Shown here: positions 1 through 7,424 of the stretch, piece after piece
Layout: each line of letters opens with the position of its first letter
Numbering within the stretch: position 1 is the first letter of the stretch
Translations under genes and position numbers: made by a program
NCBI GenBank assembly: GCA_900545835.1
Contig: URBB01000013.1
Location: 1-26,300 of the forward strand
Length of the DNA: 26,300 bases
Origin: an uncultured Collinsella sp.
Lineage (GTDB): Bacteria; Actinomycetota; Coriobacteriia; Coriobacteriales; Coriobacteriaceae
Direction of reading: 5' to 3'
The notes under the pieces: generated by a model
The model's database searches: none
Told to the model about the DNA's origin: nothing
The model's input: only the letters and a program-made list of their open reading frames with translations

Positions 1-40
1 TCTTCCGGGGCCGGCCGGTCCGGCCCTCAGGGTATCGGGT

Positions 41-78
41 TCCCACATTCATCCGCACATGTGCGGATGAATGTGGGA
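41..78. repeat. Perfect 38-bp palindrome
   Basis: The two 19-nt halves are exact reverse complements, centred between 59 and 60 on cacatgtg, with no loop. The left half begins tcccacattc and the right half ends gaatgtggga. The next outer pair (40/79) does not match, so the symmetry is sharply bounded. There is no T-run on either side, so a simple rho-independent terminator is unlikely. It could be a protein-binding site, a cruciform, or the edge of a mobile element. The symmetry is seen directly; function is unknown. Confidence 0.85.
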
Positions 79-143
79 GGTGTTCGGATGAAGTCGATAA
101 TCAAGGCTGGGGTGCTCACTTTCGACAGTGCTATCATGCCATC

Positions 144-172
144 GGTAAATAAGACGGTATATGTCCTATAAT
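144..172 (+). promoter_or_regulatory. Candidate promoter of the HTH regulator gene
   Basis: A perfect TATAAT -10 hexamer lies at 167-172, about 37 nt before the preferred start codon at 209. The region 17 nt upstream (ggtaaa) is a poor -35 match, so activation or an unusual sigma contact may be involved. The -10 sits between aagac (151-155) and gtctt (174-178), a small inverted repeat that may be an operator. The element is placed by position and the -10 match only. Confidence 0.4.
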
Positions 173-208
173 TGTCTTATCTGTTGTTAATGAGGAATGA
201 TTAAGACA

Positions 209-1108
209 ATGTACGTCCGCAAAGATCGCCCTAAGGACATTTTTCCAAAGAGACTCAGCGGTTTGATGGAAAGCTATGAAATAGAAAAGGGGCGCAGAGG
301 CATTAGCAATATCGGCCTTGCGCGTCTGCTCTATCAAAAGCGTAACGGTGCCGATGATGCCTCGCTAGCCGATGACCGCTATGCAGTGGAAAGGGAGAAC
401 GGCCGCAAGGCGATTGCGAGAAAGATCAGCCGATTTCGAAAAAGAGATCAGTTTCCTCAATGGGATGACCTCGTAGATCTGGCTGACATATTCGGAAAGC
501 CAGTAGGTTTTCTCATCGGGGAGACCGATTGTGATACGTACGAGCTCCAAGATATTGCTGACTTCCTTGGTCTCAGCGGCGAGGCTGTTCTGTCCATCGA
601 GCGTATGACGAGAAAAGTTAGTGCGGAGTGGCTTCCGGAACAGTCTGGCGGCAACGGCGGAGACCATGAGGAATGGGAAAAATACCTCGTGAATGATATG
701 GTCGCGAAGGCGAATGCCGAGCCAGAAGCTTGCAGGGCAGTGCTCAATCGAATGCTGACCGCAGCAGCGTTTAAAGACCTTGTGCTCTGCCTGTCTGAGG
801 TCGGCGATGCCCAATACAATCTGCTTATGGAACGCATTGCAAGTACGGAAATAGAACTGAGAGACGCAGACGTACTCAGTGACAACCACCCAGACTCCAT
901 CATGGGGCAAATGGCGGCAAAATCCCGATTCAGGGATGCTGCAACACGCCTGCAGGAAGCGGAAAATGCGGTGAGGTCCAGCAGGTATGCAGCTTATGAA
1001 TGCCATGTCCGCATCGTTGATGAAATGTTCTCGGATATTACCCAGACTGACGCAAATACCGTAGCCAAAGAGCATGTCAAGCAGAGACAGTCAGGTAACC
1101 AGGCGTAG
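209..1108 (+). CDS. Atypical XRE-like HTH regulator, phage/ICE type
   Basis: A putative DNA-binding regulator of about 300 residues. The N-terminal ~110 residues have the layout of an XRE-type HTH with an insertion: a helix with NIGLARLLYQ, a long basic stretch (RKAIARKISRFRKRD), then WDDLVDLADIFGKPVGFLIGE, which matches the common 'L..LAd.fgvsvdyLiG' end of Cro/C1 domains. The C-terminal two thirds are helical and unrecognised. ATG is possible at 197, but the SD-like gagga (192-196) touches it; ATG 209 leaves 12 nt and is preferred. The last 32 bp overlap the convergent phage remnant, so the C-terminal tail (HVKQRQSGNQA) may not be native. The fold call is moderately sure; the target is unknown. 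It may control the neighbouring mobile or defence genes. Confidence 0.7.
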   Translation: MYVRKDRPKDIFPKRLSGLMESYEIEKGRRGISNIGLARLLYQKRNGADDASLADDRYAVERENGRKAIARKISRFRKRDQFPQWDDLVDLADIFGKPVGFLIGETDCDTYELQDIADFLGLSGEAVLSIERMTRKVSAEWLPEQSGGNGGDHEEWEKYLVNDMVAKANAEPEACRAVLNRMLTAAAFKDLVLCLSEVGDAQYNLLMERIASTEIELRDADVLSDNHPDSIMGQMAAKSRFRDAATRLQEAENAVRSSRYAAYECHVRIVDEMFSDITQTDANTVAKEHVKQRQSGNQA

Positions 1109-1767
1109 CCGTCGTATCGATACGGAAGTGGGTATAAACCGTCCTGCTGCTTGCATACGTGGTTCCGTTGCCGCCCGTCAGCTTGTAGCAGTTATAGAAG
1201 CACTGCGAGTCCGAAACCCCGCTCGAAGGCAGCGCCCAGGTGGCGTCGGCGTAGATCGTCACCAGCGACGAGCACCCCGAGAAGCAGTAGGTCAGGTCGG
1301 TGAGCGCAGACGGGTCGAAGCCTCGGAAGTCCAGCTCGGCGGGCGACGAGCGCGAAGCGAACGCGAACCGCACGACTTGACACCTGCGAGGTTGCCCAAA
1401 CCGGAGACCACCTCCAGCGCCGTGCATGAGTAGAAGAGGTGGGTCAGGTTCATGGTTGCGAACGTCGCCATGTCTGCCGCGAAGGCGATGCGCTCATCGG
1501 CCGCCTGGCCTTCACCTGCTGGATTTCGTCGCGCAGGGCGTCCGCCACCTCGGCGCTCTTGGCAGCCTCGGCCACTTGCCCCTCAAGCTCCTTGATGCGA
1601 GCCTCCTGCTTGGCGAGAAGCGCCTGGTAGCCCCTCTCCGAGTCCACTGCCTGCGGCTCTTCCGCCTGCGCGACCCCTTCTTGGCCGCCCGCCTGCGCTG
1701 CGACCTCTTCCTCGTCGTCGATGCTATGGTCGTCTCCGTCCATGTCGGCCTGCCTTTCGATTGACAT
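1077..1767 (-). pseudogene. Phage remnant: scaffold-like start joined to BspA/DUF285 repeat end, frameshifted
   Basis: Three consecutive protein segments read in three different minus-strand frames. From 1767: an acidic, coiled-coil N-terminus (SIDDEEEVAAQAGG, then LLAKQEARIKELEGQ), like phage scaffold proteins, running to about 1515. From about 1512 to about 1385, in a second frame: AFAADMATFATMNLTHLFYS then CTALEVVSGLGNLAG. From about 1385 to the stop at 1077, in a third frame: FAFASRSSPAELDFRGFDPS, LTYCFSGCSSLVTIYADATW, FRIDTTATPGYLTVSA. The last two are typical of BspA/DUF285 leucine-rich surface repeats, often found in phage tail or surface proteins of Coriobacteriia and Firmicutes. A scaffold start joined to a BspA end suggests a deletion chimera. 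The product is almost certainly non-functional. Confidence 0.75.
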
Positions 1768-1817
1768 AGGCCAGCACAAACGAACCGTCCCTTAACCATG
1801 CAAATAGGCTAAAGGTC

Positions 1818-1861
1818 GGTCACAAAGTGAGGTCATCCAGTCCGTTCGGCAGTTTGTGACC
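1818..1861. repeat. Inverted repeat ggtcacaaa / tttgtgacc
   Basis: A perfect 9-bp inverted repeat (1818-1826 and 1853-1861) separated by 26 bp, lying between the phage remnant and the ABC-3C operon. It may mark a junction, act as an operator for the following operon, or be the end of a small element. There is no T-run, so a terminator is unlikely. Confidence 0.6.
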
Positions 1862-1942
1862 ATTAGCAAGAATTAGAGGCAACGCAACGAGCGAACGCTC
1901 GATAATGGTCTAGAATATTGGACTTGACATTTGGGAGGCAAG

Positions 1943-2140
1943 ATGGAGACTGTGAACCTTATCCTTGGAATTATCGCGTCTATCGCATCCATCGCCGCCG
2001 CCGTCATCTCGCTCCAAAACAAGCAAGAGATCAAGTCAATCAAAAAGAGTCTAAGCGACAACTCGCAGACCGCTACAGGTAAAGTTGCCACAAACGTCGT
2101 AGGCAGCAACAACTCGGCGAACATCCATGCTTCGCGATAA
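1943..2140 (+). CDS. Small transmembrane protein; probable N-terminal part of the ABC-3C effector component
   Basis: 65 residues. The start is ATG 1943, preceded by gggaggc at 1932-1938; an in-frame TTG at 1931 is ignored. Residues ~2-23 (ETVNLILGIIASIASIAAAV) form one hydrophobic helix, followed by a basic linker (KQEIKSIKKS) and SQTATGKVATNVVGSNNS. That last motif recurs as SQSAIGKVATNITGDSNS at the start of the next gene, which overlaps by 14 bp in the +1 frame. I infer that the two frames were one protein (TM helix, two GKVATN repeats, then ABC-3C C-terminal domain), now split by a frameshift or expressed by coupling. The TM segment would be the effector part. No homopolymer is present at the junction. 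Confidence 0.7.
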   Translation: METVNLILGIIASIASIAAAVISLQNKQEIKSIKKSLSDNSQTATGKVATNVVGSNNSANIHASR

Positions 2141-2732
2141 GCCAACGCAGACAAGCCAGAGCGCAATTGGAAAGGTCGCCACGAACATAACCGGCGACTC
2201 CAATAGCTATGACTCACATGACATAAACATCTACCAGCCCGTCTCGTCTGGCCCGCACCGGCCGCTTACAAAGACGCTCATGTATAAACTCCTGCAAATC
2301 ATGATTTCGTCGACTGAGCCAACGGGCGAAGATTTCCCCCTTACGCCTCCGCCTCCTATAGAGAAGAAGCTGATTTACAACCACGCACCGCGTTACCTAA
2401 ACATCATCAACGAGTATTCTGAGAACTACGCTCGTCTCGACAGCGTGATCAAGGAATTCCCCGACAGCGAAGCCATCATCCAAAGGCTGAACAAGATGTT
2501 TGTCAATGTGGCAGACGTTCGCGATGACGGCAAGCTGTGCGTAGGAAACGGCGATGCACAGCTCAAGCTCATCGAGAACGAGATCTATAACATGATTGTG
2601 AATGACGCAAGCTTTCAGGCTGACGAGGTCCCCGAAGAAATCATCAACCAGTTCTGCGTTGCGTTGATTGCCGTTGCCGTGGCAAAATGCAGAGTCCTTC
2701 TGAGGCCAGGTGATGACGATGCTGCTGCTTGA
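2127..2732 (+). CDS. ABC-3C C-terminal-domain (CTD) component
   Basis: 201 residues. The N-terminus carries GKVATNITGDSNSYDSHDIN, a polar repeat like the linkers seen in many effector proteins. After a Pro-rich link (LTPPPPIEKK) comes a helical domain (YLNIINEYSENYARLD to NQFCVALIAVAVAKCRVL) that fits the C-terminal domain shared by effectors of ABC-three-component systems. Context supports this: it is followed by a short protein and a DUF2326-type ATPase with overlapping ends, the standard order. The start ATG 2127 lies inside the upstream small TM gene and lacks a clear SD, so it is either translationally coupled or not a true start. The family call rests on context and general sequence character, not a search. 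Confidence 0.65.
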   Translation: MLRDKPTQTSQSAIGKVATNITGDSNSYDSHDINIYQPVSSGPHRPLTKTLMYKLLQIMISSTEPTGEDFPLTPPPPIEKKLIYNHAPRYLNIINEYSENYARLDSVIKEFPDSEAIIQRLNKMFVNVADVRDDGKLCVGNGDAQLKLIENEIYNMIVNDASFQADEVPEEIINQFCVALIAVAVAKCRVLLRPGDDDAAA

Positions 2733-2964
2733 TCGCAATAATGAGCCGACGAGCACGGTCTATTACATCGCTGCCGCCTTGGATGGCTACATCGACCAGA
2801 ACCCAGGCTTGGACGCCGGTCAACTCTATGAGGTAACGGCGAACACTCTGGTCAAGAAAGAAGTGAGCTACGACTTCTTTGTCATGGCTTTGGACTTTCT
2901 CTTCCTCCTCGGACGCGTGTCAATAGACGAGAAGGGAGGGCTACATGTTCATCAAGTCGCTTAG
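2713..2964 (+). CDS. ABC-3C middle component
   Basis: About 83 residues. The start is ATG 2713 (gagg at 2702-2705), with GTG 2710 and ATG 2719 as alternatives. It overlaps the end of the CTD gene by 20 bp and the ATPase start (2945) by 20 bp, so the three are translated as a unit. The sequence (YYIAAALDGYIDQ, then VSYDFFVMALDFLFLLGRVS) matches the small winged-helix-like middle components of ABC-3C systems, whose members end in a 'aLdfLfllgki' helix and a short strand pair. This component is thought to bridge the ATPase and the effector CTD. I cannot say which numbered subfamily it is. Confidence 0.65.
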   Translation: MTMLLLDRNNEPTSTVYYIAAALDGYIDQNPGLDAGQLYEVTANTLVKKEVSYDFFVMALDFLFLLGRVSIDEKGGLHVHQVA

Positions 2965-4669
2965 AATTCGCAAGACAACAACTGACGAAATAGTTCGCGA
3001 GGTCTTATTCCACAAGGGTGCCAACCTCATCGTCGATACCGAGGACTCCGAATCGCACAATCGCGTTGGAAAAACAACCTTCCTCAAGCTCATTGATATC
3101 GCAATGGGCGCCAAGGACAGGAAGCTCATTTACACAGACGCCGACACGGGCACGGTGACCGAGGAGCTACGCGATTTCATCGTCACAAACAAGATCGCCG
3201 TCGACATGACACTGACATCGGATTTTCCCGATGGCGATGACGTGATTCTCACAATCGACCTCTTCCCGAATGGAAGGTACTACATAGACGGCGAAAAGAT
3301 GGGGCAGAAAGCTTACCAGCAACGACTCAATGTCTTGCTTTTCGGGAACGAAGCGAATGTGCCCACGTTTCGCCAATTGATCAATTCATTTGTCCGCGTG
3401 TCCGTAGGCGGGGATGATAATTCCTTCCTCAAAACCGTTCCCAGCGGCAGCACATCCATCTACCGGAGTGTCTACAACGCTCTGTTCGGCATCTCAGATC
3501 CGGCGCTCGACAAAAAGCGTGACGACCTCAACAAGGACTTGAACAAGACGCGTGAGTCCATCAAACGCTATAAGAAAGTCCAGAACGTCGATACGGTCAG
3601 CGAGCAGCAGCAGATACTTGCAGGGCTCGAAGCCGAGCATGAAGAAGTCCAGTGCAAGCTTAACAGCATCATCGACGCCGATGTCTACAGGGCCAACCGC
3701 GATGAAATCGCGGCTACACGCACCCGATACGCATCTCTGACACTGCAACTCTCAGACATAGACTACAGGCTGCAACGAAATGAAGAGGCCCTGCAGACTG
3801 CTATGCAAGAGCGCGGTAGACAAGCCGACGTTAATTTGAGCAGACGGTTTTTCGAGGAAGTCTGTTCGATGATCCCGATGGTGAATGCAACTTTCGAAGA
3901 GATGGTCGCATTCAACAACCAGCTCTGCGACAACAAGATTGCCTATTTCGCGAGTGTGGCAGAAAAACTGAAGGCCGAGCGTGCATCTGTGCAACGTGAA
4001 ATCAGCCAACTGTCATCGCAGAACAGCCAATTCATGTCATTGGTGGAGCAAGACCTCATCGATGAGTACGAGTCGCTTCAGGCACGCCTAGTTGAGCTTT
4101 CGAGCAGCATCGGCAAATGCCGAGAAGTAATAGATACGCTCAACAGCTTTGAGGTAGAACAGACCAGCATTGAGGGAAAAATCGCATCGCTTGGCTCGTC
4201 TGATGATGGCGACGAGCCGCAATCCAACGATTTTGCTGCAATGATGCTTGCGTTTAACGCATTCTTCACTCCGCTTGCCAGGGAGTTCAACAACGAATCG
4301 CCGCTGCTCGTTTACTATGAAGAGTCGAACAAGTTCCCCGTTGCAATACGTGATACCGCTGGCTCCAGCACGGGCACACGCAAGTCACTCATCGCCGCAT
4401 TTGATTTAGCGTATCAGCAGTTTGCAGAATCAAAGGGCATCAAGACTCCGCGCTTCATAGTGCATGACGTCCTTGAAAACATCGAGGGTAAGGTGTTGCG
4501 TGACATAATCGCACGCGCCAGCACAATCAACTGCCAGTACATAGTCGCAGTCCTTAAGGAGAAGCTCGATTCGTCGCTGATACCAGCCGAGGAGCAGGGT
4601 AAACTGCAAATCCTGCAGCTTTCGATTGACGATATGCTTTTCACGCGTGGCAAAGGTGTTGCGTCGTAG
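2945..4669 (+). CDS. ABC-3C ATPase, DUF2326 family (SMC/RecN-like)
   Basis: 574 residues, start ATG 2945 with SD gggaggg. The N-terminal ATPase half has Walker A SHNRVGKTTFLKLID (G42-K43-T44), a form usual for this family, with R where most members have G (NGVGKT). The central ~180-410 is coiled coil (KKRDDLNKDLNKTRESIKRY; KLKAERASVQREISQLSSQN). The C-terminal half has a signature-like GSSTGTRKSLIAAFDLAY and a Walker-B-like RFIVHDVLENIEGK. ABC-3C ATPases are proposed sensors of foreign nucleoprotein that release a toxic effector; here the effector would act at the membrane. The adjacent restriction system supports a defence role. Function is inferred from family and context. Confidence 0.8.
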   Translation: MFIKSLRIRKTTTDEIVREVLFHKGANLIVDTEDSESHNRVGKTTFLKLIDIAMGAKDRKLIYTDADTGTVTEELRDFIVTNKIAVDMTLTSDFPDGDDVILTIDLFPNGRYYIDGEKMGQKAYQQRLNVLLFGNEANVPTFRQLINSFVRVSVGGDDNSFLKTVPSGSTSIYRSVYNALFGISDPALDKKRDDLNKDLNKTRESIKRYKKVQNVDTVSEQQQILAGLEAEHEEVQCKLNSIIDADVYRANRDEIAATRTRYASLTLQLSDIDYRLQRNEEALQTAMQERGRQADVNLSRRFFEEVCSMIPMVNATFEEMVAFNNQLCDNKIAYFASVAEKLKAERASVQREISQLSSQNSQFMSLVEQDLIDEYESLQARLVELSSSIGKCREVIDTLNSFEVEQTSIEGKIASLGSSDDGDEPQSNDFAAMMLAFNAFFTPLAREFNNESPLLVYYEESNKFPVAIRDTAGSSTGTRKSLIAAFDLAYQQFAESKGIKTPRFIVHDVLENIEGKVLRDIIARASTINCQYIVAVLKEKLDSSLIPAEEQGKLQILQLSIDDMLFTRGKGVAS

Positions 4670-4686
4670 GAGTGACCTGTACTCTC

Positions 4687-4992
4687 CTACTCCCGTATCC
4701 CCACCGAGAACTCCCCGCCGAAGTTGTTCACCTCGAACCGCTCGTCAGCCACAAGTCCCTCCTTGCTCACACGGCACGCGAACGGAAACAACTCGGCCAC
4801 GTCCTGCAGTTCCAGGAACGTCCGGTAACTCGACCGGTTTACCAGCATGTCGGCAAAGACCAAAAACCGCGTAAGCTCGTCATTCAGTTCGATGGGCTCT
4901 GCAATCACGTAGTGCCCCCGCCTCACGCGCCGGACAACGCCGAACTGATTGAGCGATGCCACAATCTTTTCGGAGCCCTTCAGGATGGTCAT
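4687..4992 (-). CDS. Hypothetical protein downstream of the restriction gene
   Basis: 101 residues, not recognised. The reading frame is open upstream of ATG 4992 back to about 5037, overlapping the end of the restriction gene, and that upstream part (NKSVEAARKR) looks like coding sequence. The gene may therefore be the 3' part of a larger one cut by the restriction-modification insertion. The segment IVASLNQFGVVRRVRRGHYV resembles the recognition helix and wing of a winged-helix domain; the rest (NDELTRFLVFADML, ELQDVAELFPFACRV) is mixed. It ends 18 bp from the convergent ABC-3C ATPase. It could be a small accessory of the R-M operon or a fragment. Confidence 0.5.
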   Translation of the reverse strand: MTILKGSEKIVASLNQFGVVRRVRRGHYVIAEPIELNDELTRFLVFADMLVNRSSYRTFLELQDVAELFPFACRVSKEGLVADERFEVNNFGGEFSVGIRE

Positions 4993-5030
4993 GCGCTTGC
5001 GCGCCGCCTCAACGCTCTTATTGTCCCGGC

Positions 5031-6248
5031 CTAGTCAAGTACCCGTTGCCTCTCCTCGACCATCTCGCAGAAGCCTCCCACATCCATGAGCCATTCTTGC
5101 TGTGAAGGCGTGTAGGTGGGGAAAAGCTGGGAGGGGATGACGAGCTGGAGCTTGCTGTCACGCATGGCGTTCGTGTAGTCCACGCTCACGGCGGGCTCCA
5201 GCGTGATAAGGTGCTTACGCTCGATGCGGTTCGCCTCCTCGAGCACCTGCCTCCAGCGCTCCTTGATGGTCGTCTTCGCACCGAGCATCGTAAGGCTCGA
5301 GGAGGGGAACCCCTCATCCCGGTAGCACTCGATTGACGGAAAAATGAAGTCCGGCTTCGACTTTCCCTCGGTGTAGGGCTGTGCGGAGTATCGGATTCCC
5401 CTACCCTTGAACAGGAACTCAAGCTGGTGCTCGAACGCTGTGCCCGCGCGGGACTTCCTGCGCTGGAAGGTCGACATGGTGGTCTTCAGAATGCCGTCGA
5501 CGTCGAGCTGGCCGTTCAAATAGGGCGCAAGGTCTCTCTCAAGCAGATGGCGCTCAAACACCTTGAACAGCAATTCCTCGCGCTCGTAGCACGCGAGCAG
5601 GCTTCGATCGGGGTCATCCGCCCAGTCGAGACCTTCAAGGGTTGAGATGGAGTACTCCGTAAAGTCGATGCCCTTCGGAAACGTATGTCCAAACCTCTTG
5701 ACCATATCGTCCAAGTAGATATCCGCGCTCAAGGGAGCGCGCGTCTCGATACCAATCATGCCGAGGATGCGCGAGGCCACCGCACCGATACGGTTGCGCT
5801 CGCCCTTTGATACGGCATAGCCCGAGCGGTCGGGCTCCTCGAAGCCGAACAGCCACCTCAGCTGCGACTCGATGGTCGAGCCTTTTTTAGCGAAGATGAT
5901 GAGCAGCCCGAGGTCATCGGAGTTGGCGACCACCATGAGGTCGCCAGCGGATGCCTGCCTGATGGCGGGGTTGTCCTTGTAGTAGAGACGGTACTCGGTT
6001 CTCGTGGGATGTTTGCGGCGCGCATCGTACCAAGTCACGGTCCCGTCGCACATCTCCGGCTCCGCCTCGTCGCACATGTAGGCGAACGTGGTGCGGATGT
6101 CGCGGATGTCGTCGTCACCGAACAGCGACCTCAGCGGCAGCGTGCCGTTGAACTCGTGCTGATTACTCCTACCTGCGTCGATATCGACGTCCGCGAGGGT
6201 CTTCGAGACCGCGCCGTCGAAGTAGCTGCTAAGCGCCCCGTAATCCAT
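5031..6248 (-). CDS. Type II restriction endonuclease, EcoRII family
   Basis: 405 residues, almost the length of EcoRII (404). The C-terminal half is the EcoRII-type catalytic domain: RRKSRAGTAFEHQLEFLF, then AQPYTEGKSKPDFIFPS, Y309, and LGAKTTIKERWRQVLEEA with K325 and K329. These correspond, offset by one, to the EcoRII residues Y308, K324 and K328. The N-terminal ~200 residues would be the effector DNA-binding domain that makes EcoRII need two sites. The start ATG 6248 lies inside the end of the methyltransferase gene (20-bp overlap), giving coupled translation after the methylase. Target is predicted to be CCWGG by family; this is not shown by the sequence. Confidence 0.85.
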   Translation of the reverse strand: MDYGALSSYFDGAVSKTLADVDIDAGRSNQHEFNGTLPLRSLFGDDDIRDIRTTFAYMCDEAEPEMCDGTVTWYDARRKHPTRTEYRLYYKDNPAIRQASAGDLMVVANSDDLGLLIIFAKKGSTIESQLRWLFGFEEPDRSGYAVSKGERNRIGAVASRILGMIGIETRAPLSADIYLDDMVKRFGHTFPKGIDFTEYSISTLEGLDWADDPDRSLLACYEREELLFKVFERHLLERDLAPYLNGQLDVDGILKTTMSTFQRRKSRAGTAFEHQLEFLFKGRGIRYSAQPYTEGKSKPDFIFPSIECYRDEGFPSSSLTMLGAKTTIKERWRQVLEEANRIERKHLITLEPAVSVDYTNAMRDSKLQLVIPSQLFPTYTPSQQEWLMDVGGFCEMVEERQRVLD

Positions 6249-7401
6249 CCTGACACGCTCCCATCATGAGCTTGGCCACCGACCGTATTACAGGGACCGT
6301 CACCGAATTGCCGAACTGGCGGTAGGCCTGTGTGTCGGAGACCGGGATTATGAACCGGTCGGGAAATCCCTGCAAGCGCGCGCACTCTCTAGGGGTCAGC
6401 TTACGGGGGTTCTCGCCCTCGCCGCGCGAGACCAAGATCTCACTACCGTCCTTATGATAGCGTGCGGAGAGCGTCCTCGTGGTGTCCGATGGAGTGATAA
6501 GACCGTAGCCGAACCCGTTGCCGGCGGCCTCGTGCTTGGCCTTGTATGCTTTCAAATATGACCACAGCTTGTCGGAGAGCACGTACCTCGCGTCCGCATC
6601 CTCCTCCAGAATCTCCGCGGCTTTCTGACCACTGTTCGGGCAGTCGAGGTCGTCCCAAGAGAACTCCACATCGTCGCGAAAGCCAACAATGTAGATGCGC
6701 TCGCGGTGCTGGCATGTCCAACCCTTGGAGTCCAGAACCTTGTAGTGAACGTGGTAACCGAGCTCGTCCTGGAGGACCTGCATGATGACGTCGAACGTTC
6801 TGCCCCTGTCGTGACTGATCAGATTCTTCACGTTCTCGAGCAGGAACGCCTTCGGGCGCTTCTCGTTCAGGATGCGTGCAACCTCGAAGAAGAGCGTGCC
6901 CTGCGTCTTGTCTTCGAAGCCCGTAGCGCGACCAAGGGAGCGCTTCTTGGACACACCCGCAAGCGAGAACGGCTGGCATGGAAAGCCAGCGAGCAGCACG
7001 TCGAAGTCGGGGATGTCTGAAGCGGCGACCTCACGGATGTCCCCCGCCGGGGTTTCGCCGTAGTTCATGCGGTAGGTCTTCTGCGCAAACTTATCCCACT
7101 CGCAGGAGAAGACGCACCTGCCGCCCAGCTCCTGGAACGGCATGCGGATCCCGCCGATGCCCGCGAACAGGTCGATGAAGGTGAAGGCAGGCTTCCCCTC
7201 CCCTGCGGGTGCAAAGGGGGCGCGATGGCCGAGGGTGGAGATGTACTTCGACTCGGCTGCGGTGGGCCTTGTTTCGCCTGCCTCCCAGCGGCGCACCGTT
7301 CGCTCGCCGTTGGGGCCCATGCCTAGGGCAGCGGCGAATTCCTTCTGAGTCAAGCCGAGCTCCTGTCTCTTGGCCTTTACCTCATCTGCTGATAATTGCA
7401 T
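6229..7401 (-). CDS. DNA cytosine-5 methyltransferase (Dcm/M.EcoRII/M.SsoII type) with N-terminal HTH
   Basis: 390 residues. Start ATG 7401 is chosen because aaggtg lies just upstream; a longer frame to 7494 has no better start. Residues ~8-45 form an XRE-type HTH (RQELGLTQKEFAAALG, RTVRRWEAGETRP). The C5-methylase motifs follow: FIDLFAGIGGIR (I, from 75), AGFPCQPFSLAG (IV, catalytic C142), LLENVKNL (VI), HRERIYIVGF (VIII), then the target domain and RQFGNSVTVPV (X). It protects the cognate sites. In M.SsoII and M.EcoRII the N-terminal part also represses its own gene, which fits the operator at 7425-7439. Confidence 0.92.
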   Translation of the reverse strand: MQLSADEVKAKRQELGLTQKEFAAALGMGPNGERTVRRWEAGETRPTAAESKYISTLGHRAPFAPAGEGKPAFTFIDLFAGIGGIRMPFQELGGRCVFSCEWDKFAQKTYRMNYGETPAGDIREVAASDIPDFDVLLAGFPCQPFSLAGVSKKRSLGRATGFEDKTQGTLFFEVARILNEKRPKAFLLENVKNLISHDRGRTFDVIMQVLQDELGYHVHYKVLDSKGWTCQHRERIYIVGFRDDVEFSWDDLDCPNSGQKAAEILEEDADARYVLSDKLWSYLKAYKAKHEAAGNGFGYGLITPSDTTRTLSARYHKDGSEILVSRGEGENPRKLTPRECARLQGFPDRFIIPVSDTQAYRQFGNSVTVPVIRSVAKLMMGACQDGLRGA

Positions 7402-7424
7402 GACGCACCTTCTGGATAGATAAC

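Noticed and set aside
1..30. G/C-rich ggccggccggtccggcc stretch as a hairpin or origin element
   Set aside because: It is at the very edge of the window and low in complexity, so it cannot be judged without the sequence to the left.
365..1075. Long minus-strand open frame opposite the HTH regulator
   Set aside because: No SD and no family-like sequence; it is the antisense shadow of the plus-strand gene.
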